A stretch of DNA of 64,000 nucleotides from Mycolicibacterium komossense (GTDB taxonomy: Bacteria; Actinomycetota; Actinomycetes; Mycobacteriales; Mycobacteriaceae), in contig NZ_JACKTY010000033.1 in NCBI RefSeq assembly GCF_025822605.1, forward strand, positions 351,237-415,236, read 5' to 3'. Under the pieces are notes generated by a model. The model was not told the origin of the DNA, made no database searches, and saw only the letters and a list, made by a program, of their open reading frames with translations. Position 1 is the first letter of the stretch; every line of letters starts with the position of its first letter. This document shows positions 60,473 through 64,000 of this stretch, piece after piece. Position numbers and translations under genes: made by a program.

Positions 60473-60952
60473 CTAGTCGGACCCGCCGGGGAAGGCCTGG
60501 GTGACGGGCCAGGCCTTGAGGACCTGCTTCCAGCGGGCGGCCAGCAGGGCGCACTGCGTCAGCGCCGCGACAGCGTACGCGCGGTCGTCGTCGGCGCCGG
60601 CATCCGGCTTGGCCTGTTCGAGCACCGCCCGCCACGCCACCGCGGCGTCGTTCTCCATCTGCACGGCGAGGTTCGCCGCTGCCGTCGGGTCGTCGACCGC
60701 CATCGGCAGTCGATAACCCGCGGCGGCCAGCGGCGCCGCCACCGAATGGGCGGACAGCATGGTGATCAACGTCTCTCGTTGGCTGCGATGCTGCGAAAGC
60801 GCCTGTGCCACCAAGTCGTTCACGTCCGGCGTGGAATGGGCCGAGACGATCCCGTAGCCGTAGATGGCGGCGTGCACAGCGGTCAGCGCGTCGTAGAGCG
60901 CCGCGGCGTCGGCCGCCGAGGGGCGCGAAGGTTCGGGTTCGACGGAGGTCAC
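60473..60952 (-). CDS. DUF4439 ferritin-like protein
   Basis: Helical protein of 159 residues. Two long helix pairs fit the ferritin-like DUF4439 family: ALYDALTAVHAAIYGYGIVSAHS and ALSQHRSQRETLITMLSA in the first half, AANLAVQMENDAAVAWRAVLEQA in the second. His and Glu residues at helix positions could bind metal, but a complete di-iron site is not obvious. GTG 60952 overlaps the stop of the upstream lipoprotein gene by 4 bp. Corresponds to Rv2844 in order. Function unknown. Confidence 0.78.
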   Translation of the reverse strand: MTSVEPEPSRPSAADAAALYDALTAVHAAIYGYGIVSAHSTPDVNDLVAQALSQHRSQRETLITMLSAHSVAAPLAAAGYRLPMAVDDPTAAANLAVQMENDAAVAWRAVLEQAKPDAGADDDRAYAVAALTQCALLAARWKQVLKAWPVTQAFPGGSD

Positions 60953-61506
60953 GGCGCCGGCTCCGGAACGTCCAGGCCGACGGTGAACGATGTCGTGCAC
61001 GAGGCGGCGATCGAACCGAGCAGGCCGGCGCGATAGCCGGTCAACGTCGTCGCCAACGCGGTCGCACTGGATGCGGACTGCTTGAGGGCGCCGATGACCG
61101 CGGTTACCGACGGAGGGGGAGTCGCCACGGCTGAGGTGGTGGGGGACGCGCTGGTGGCTCCGGAAGTCTCCGACGTCTGCGAGGAGGTCGGAGCCGGGTG
61201 ACCCGCTGCCCTGGCGATTTCCTCCATCAGCGCGCGGGAGTGTTGTGCCCGCTCCGAGGCCACCTGAGTGAGAGCCGGAACCAGCGCCGGGGGTGCAGCG
61301 GTGGCCGCCGCGCGGGCCATCGCGCTGTCTGAGTCGGCGAGCTCCGCCTGAGACTGCAGCGGGTCCACCGGCGGGGGAGCATCCGAACCGCAGGCCGAGA
61401 CGGTCCCCGCGACCAGTGCAAGGCCGAAAATTCCGGCCGCGCCGACCAACACGTCGCGCCGGCGGAATGCCCGATCGGCAACGGGAGGAGCGCTGTGCAC
61501 AGCCAC
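60949..61506 (-). CDS. Predicted Tat-exported Ala-rich lipoprotein (Rv2843-like)
   Basis: Protein of 185 residues. The N-terminus FRRRDVLVGAAGIFGLALVAG is a twin-arginine signal, and the cleavage region GTVSAC is a lipobox, so it is probably a Tat-exported lipoprotein. The mature part is Ala/Ser/Thr-rich, with helical stretches (LALTQVASERAQHSR-like region) and a Ser/Thr linker. GTG 61506 (or GTG 61500, one codon pair later) is chosen to place the twin-arginine motif correctly. Coupled to the DUF4439 gene; divergent from rimP with 146 bp between. Confidence 0.72.
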   Translation of the reverse strand: MAVHSAPPVADRAFRRRDVLVGAAGIFGLALVAGTVSACGSDAPPPVDPLQSQAELADSDSAMARAAATAAPPALVPALTQVASERAQHSRALMEEIARAAGHPAPTSSQTSETSGATSASPTTSAVATPPPSVTAVIGALKQSASSATALATTLTGYRAGLLGSIAASCTTSFTVGLDVPEPAP

Positions 61507-61652
61507 ATCCTGCCATCCGGTCCTGAGGTCGCCGCCCCGCTGGCCCGCTTGGTTTGCAATTGCGGTCGATTTTCCTGGCGTATCGTTGATGGCTGGTCCG
61601 CGGTCCACCGCGGCGCCATTATCACCCGACAACTCAAGATGAGGAGCTCGCC

Positions 61653-62180
61653 GTGACCGAGCGGTCCAGAGGACTGCCCTCACCGTCGCAGGTGATCGAG
61701 CTACTCGCTGGAGAGTTCGCGCGCGCAGGTTACGAAATCGAAGATGTGACCATTGCCGAGACCATGCGGCCGCCGCGAATCACGATCGTTGCCGACGGTG
61801 ATACCCCTCTCGATCTGGACGCCGTCGCCGAGCTGTCCAGGATTGCCTCGGATCTGCTGGACACCGTGGAGGTCGCGGAGAGCGAGTATGTGCTCGAGGT
61901 CAGTTCACCAGGGGTGGAGCGCCCGCTGACCACCGAGAAGCACTTCCTGCGCAATCGCGCCCGCTTGGTCGACATCGACCTGGCCGACGGCTCCACCATC
62001 ATCGGCCGGATAGCCGGGATGGCAGACGGGGTAGTGAGTCTCGTGGTGCGCGGCCCCAAGCCGCACCAATTGGGAGTACGTGAGTTGGCGTTCGCCGACA
62101 TCACCAAAGCGGTTGTGCAGGTGGAATTTTCGCCGCCCAACCAGCGTGAGTTAGAGCTTGTAACGGAGGCCGGAACATGA
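61653..62180 (+). CDS. rimP: Ribosome maturation factor RimP
   Basis: Needed for assembly of the 30S subunit. The 175 residues have the N-terminal domain (PSPSQVIELLAGEF, LDAVAELSRIASDLLD, VLEVSSPGVERPL) and the SH3-like C-terminal domain (IGRIAGMADGVVSLVV). GTG 61653 follows GAGGAG. It overlaps nusA by 4 bp (ATGA) and heads the conserved rimP-nusA-ylxR-infB operon. Confidence 0.95.
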   Translation: MTERSRGLPSPSQVIELLAGEFARAGYEIEDVTIAETMRPPRITIVADGDTPLDLDAVAELSRIASDLLDTVEVAESEYVLEVSSPGVERPLTTEKHFLRNRARLVDIDLADGSTIIGRIAGMADGVVSLVVRGPKPHQLGVRELAFADITKAVVQVEFSPPNQRELELVTEAGT

Positions 62181-63220
62181 ATATCGATATGGCTGCGCTG
62201 CACGCGATCGAGGTCGATCGCGGTATCCCGGCGGGAGAGTTGCTCGACACCATCAAGTCGGCGCTGATGACGGCCTACCGTCATACCGAGGGGCACCAGG
62301 CCGACGCCACCATCGATATCGACCGCAAGAGCGGCGAGGTCAAGGTGATGGCGCGCGAACTCGACGCCGACGGTCAATTGATCAGCGAATGGGATGACAC
62401 CCCAGAGGGATTCGGCCGGGTGGCCGCCACCACTGCCAGGCAGGTGATGCTGCAGCGCTTCCGGGACGCGGAGAACGAGAAGGTTTACGGCGAGTTCGCT
62501 GCCAGGGAGGGCGATATCGTCACCGGCGTTATCCAACGTGATGTCCGGGCCAACGCCCGCGGTGACGTGGTGCTGCAGATAGGCACCGAGACCAAGTCCT
62601 CCGAGGGGATGATCCCCACCTCCGAGCAAGTGCCCGGAGAGAAGTACGAACACGGCGACCGGCTGAAGTGCTTCGTGCTCGGTGTCACCCGCGGTGCCCG
62701 CGAACCCCAGATCAGGCTGTCGCGCACGCACCCGGGGCTGGTCCGCAAGCTGTTCTCACTCGAGGTTCCCGAGATCGCCGACGGGTCGGTGGAGATCGTC
62801 GCGGTCGCCCGCGAGGCTGGGCATCGCTCCAAGATCGCCGTCGCATCCAAGGTTGCTGGGCTCAACGCGAAGGGCGCCTGCATCGGTCCGATGGGCCAGC
62901 GGGTGCGCAATGTGATGAGTGAGCTGTCCGGCGAGAAGATCGACATCATCGACTGGGACGAGGATCCAGCCCAGTTCGTCGCGAACGCACTGTCGCCGGC
63001 CAAGGTGGTGTCGGTGACGGTCATCGACCAGGCTGCGCGGGCCGCCCGGGTGGTGGTGCCAGACTTCCAGCTGTCGCTGGCCATCGGCAAAGAGGGCCAG
63101 AATGCCCGTCTGGCAGCCCGGCTGACAGGCTGGCGCATCGACATCCGCAGTGATGCGGCGCCTGAACCCGAGAACGAGTCCGGGCCCGCCGCGCCGCAGG
63201 GCGCCGGCCAAGACCGTTAG
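62177..63220 (+). CDS. nusA: Transcription elongation/termination factor NusA
   Basis: Binds RNA polymerase and nascent RNA, affecting pausing, termination and antitermination. At 347 residues it is the short actinobacterial form: N-terminal RNAP-binding domain (about 1-120), S1 domain (about 125-200; GDIVTGVIQRDV), then KH1 and KH2 (about 205-330; IGPMGQRVRNVM, IGKEGQNARLAARLTGW). The acidic repeats of E. coli NusA are absent. ATG 62177 overlaps rimP. Confidence 0.97.
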   Translation: MNIDMAALHAIEVDRGIPAGELLDTIKSALMTAYRHTEGHQADATIDIDRKSGEVKVMARELDADGQLISEWDDTPEGFGRVAATTARQVMLQRFRDAENEKVYGEFAAREGDIVTGVIQRDVRANARGDVVLQIGTETKSSEGMIPTSEQVPGEKYEHGDRLKCFVLGVTRGAREPQIRLSRTHPGLVRKLFSLEVPEIADGSVEIVAVAREAGHRSKIAVASKVAGLNAKGACIGPMGQRVRNVMSELSGEKIDIIDWDEDPAQFVANALSPAKVVSVTVIDQAARAARVVVPDFQLSLAIGKEGQNARLAARLTGWRIDIRSDAAPEPENESGPAAPQGAGQDR

Positions 63221-63256
63221 CTGGGCGGGTGGTTCAGAACCACCGATCCGTGACGG

Positions 63257-63262
63257 TAGACT
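63257..63262 (+). promoter_or_regulatory. -10-like hexamer before ylxR, possible internal leaderless start
   Basis: TAGACT ends 5 bp before GTG 63268, within the operon. It might give an internal transcript for ylxR-infB. Confidence 0.35.
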
Positions 63263-63267
63263 GAACC

Positions 63268-63588
63268 GTGATCCAGCGCGAGGGACCGGTGCGCACCTGT
63301 GTGGGCTGCCGGAAGCGAGAGTTGGCCGTCGAATTGCTTCGTATGGTGGCGGTGTCGGACGGGAACGGCGGAAATGCCGTGATCGTTGACATTGCCGGTA
63401 ATCTTCCGGGGCGGGGTGCTTGGTTGCATCCCGAACCACAGTGTCTACATACAGCGATCCGGCGGCGAGCACTCACTCGAGCGTTGCGAATCACCGGTTC
63501 ACCGGACACCTCCGCGGTGGAAGAGCATTTGCAAGCGCTCGGCCACCCGGCAACAGAACAGGTAGCGAAGAACATGAGCACACCGTGA
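63268..63588 (+). CDS. ylxR: YlxR (DUF448) RNA-binding protein
   Basis: Small nucleoid- or RNA-associated protein of 106 residues, at its usual place between nusA and infB. The family signature is GPVRTCVGCRKRE near the N-terminus and LPGRGAWLHPEPQCL in the middle. It is thought to bind RNA or DNA and influence expression of neighbouring or wider genes. GTG 63268 is 47 bp after nusA. Confidence 0.92.
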   Translation: MIQREGPVRTCVGCRKRELAVELLRMVAVSDGNGGNAVIVDIAGNLPGRGAWLHPEPQCLHTAIRRRALTRALRITGSPDTSAVEEHLQALGHPATEQVAKNMSTP

Positions 63589-63662
63589 AGTCTCGATGAC
63601 CATGCGTCATAGCTAAACCCGAGGCGCGGCCCACTGCTGTCGCCTCCTAGACAGGAGTTGTA

Positions 63663-64000
63663 GTGGCAGGCAAGGCCCGCGTGCACGAGTTGGCTAAAGA
63701 ACTCGGTGTCACCAGCAAGGAAGTACTCGCCCGGTTGAGCGAACAGGGCGAATTCGTCAAATCAGCATCGTCAACCGTCGAAGCGCCCGTCGCGCGCCGG
63801 TTGCGTGAAGCACTCGGCGGCAATAAGCCCGCCGCGTCCGGCCCCTCACGGGGCAATGGATCCGCAGGTAACGGCGCTGCCGCCCCGGCAGCCCCCGCAG
63901 CGAATCCCGCACCGGCGGCCCCGGCTGCCAGCAGTGCCGCGCCGGCTGCCGCCGCGCCGGCTTCGACCGGCCCCAAGCCCGGTGCGCCGGTGAAGGCGGT
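63663..64000 (+). CDS. infB: Translation initiation factor IF-2, 5' part (cut by right edge)
   Basis: The first 112 codons of infB are present. AGKARVHELAKELGVTSKEVL is the IF2-N helical domain, followed by a low-complexity Ala/Pro/Gly segment, as in all mycobacterial IF-2. GTG 63663 has CAGGAG about 9 nt upstream. The GTPase domain lies beyond the window. Closes the visible rimP-nusA-ylxR-infB operon. Confidence 0.95.
   Translation, partial: MAGKARVHELAKELGVTSKEVLARLSEQGEFVKSASSTVEAPVARRLREALGGNKPAASGPSRGNGSAGNGAAAPAAPAANPAPAAPAASSAAPAAAAPASTGPKPGAPVKA

Noticed and set aside
1..64000. CRISPR arrays, insertion sequences, tRNA or rRNA genes, phage genes
   Set aside because: No regularly spaced repeats, transposase or integrase motifs, or cloverleaf sequences were recognised on either strand.

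Overview
The window is high-GC actinobacterial DNA from a mycobacterium, most likely a rapid grower of the Mycolicibacterium type. Supporting evidence is a mycothione reductase, two MPT70/MPT83-type fasciclin antigens, an MspA-family porin, EfpA and the order of housekeeping genes. From memory, that order runs parallel to M. tuberculosis Rv2883c (pyrH) to Rv2839c (infB), here on the + strand, but with several insertions and losses. Starts are often GTG or TTG, many genes overlap by 4 bp, and many genes have a TANNNT hexamer 5-8 bp before the start codon, the pattern of leaderless transcripts.

Layout. 1-12.1 kb is accessory. A nonribosomal peptide synthetase (minus strand, cut by the window edge, first adenylation domain with a serine-type code) is divergent from an ABC exporter of FtsX type. 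After the exporter come an APC amine/amino-acid permease, a copper amine oxidase and a DUF1254/DUF1214 protein. 12.2-17.4 kb holds pyrH-frr-cdsA and rlmN, with an inserted EamA exporter/LysR regulator pair. 17.4-24.1 kb holds a DUF2631 protein, a photolyase, a PuuE-type deacetylase, a secreted HExxH metalloprotease-like protein, a decayed SDR gene and two fasciclin proteins without dipZ between them. 24.1-34.8 kb is the isoprenoid and envelope block: dxr-rip1-ispG, a GNAT, a penicillin-binding lipoprotein, a DUF1707 protein, mapB, cobyric acid synthase, a lipoprotein and a small alpha/beta hydrolase.

34.8-45.4 kb concerns nitrogen compounds and osmolytes. Two genes for N-acetylglutaminylglutamine amide (NAGGN) lie on the minus strand. 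Upstream of them is an APC permease with its own terminator, divergent from glnA4, a PuuD-like hydrolase, aldC, an SDR and a GntR regulator, which look like a gamma-glutamylation route for amines. 45.4-46.8 kb has an MspA-family porin, a small secreted proline-rich protein and an ArsR regulator. 47.0-54.8 kb has mtr and an alpha/beta hydrolase (minus), then mqo, a GNAT, a magnesium-chelatase-like protein and cysG; cobO and cobB, which I expect between the last two, are absent. 54.8-64 kb has tandem efpA copies, a pterin-dehydratase/VOC fusion, proS, two DUF4439-type genes on the minus strand, and rimP-nusA-ylxR-infB (infB cut by the right edge).

How the genes work together: dxr, ispG, pyrH and cdsA feed isoprenoid, nucleotide and phospholipid synthesis; frr, rlmN, proS, rimP, nusA and infB serve translation and transcription; rip1, the penicillin-binding lipoprotein, the porin and EfpA serve the envelope. 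The accessory parts centre on amines (two permeases, a copper amine oxidase, a gamma-glutamyl route), an osmolyte dipeptide and a peptide natural product. No CRISPR array, insertion sequence, rRNA or tRNA was recognised.
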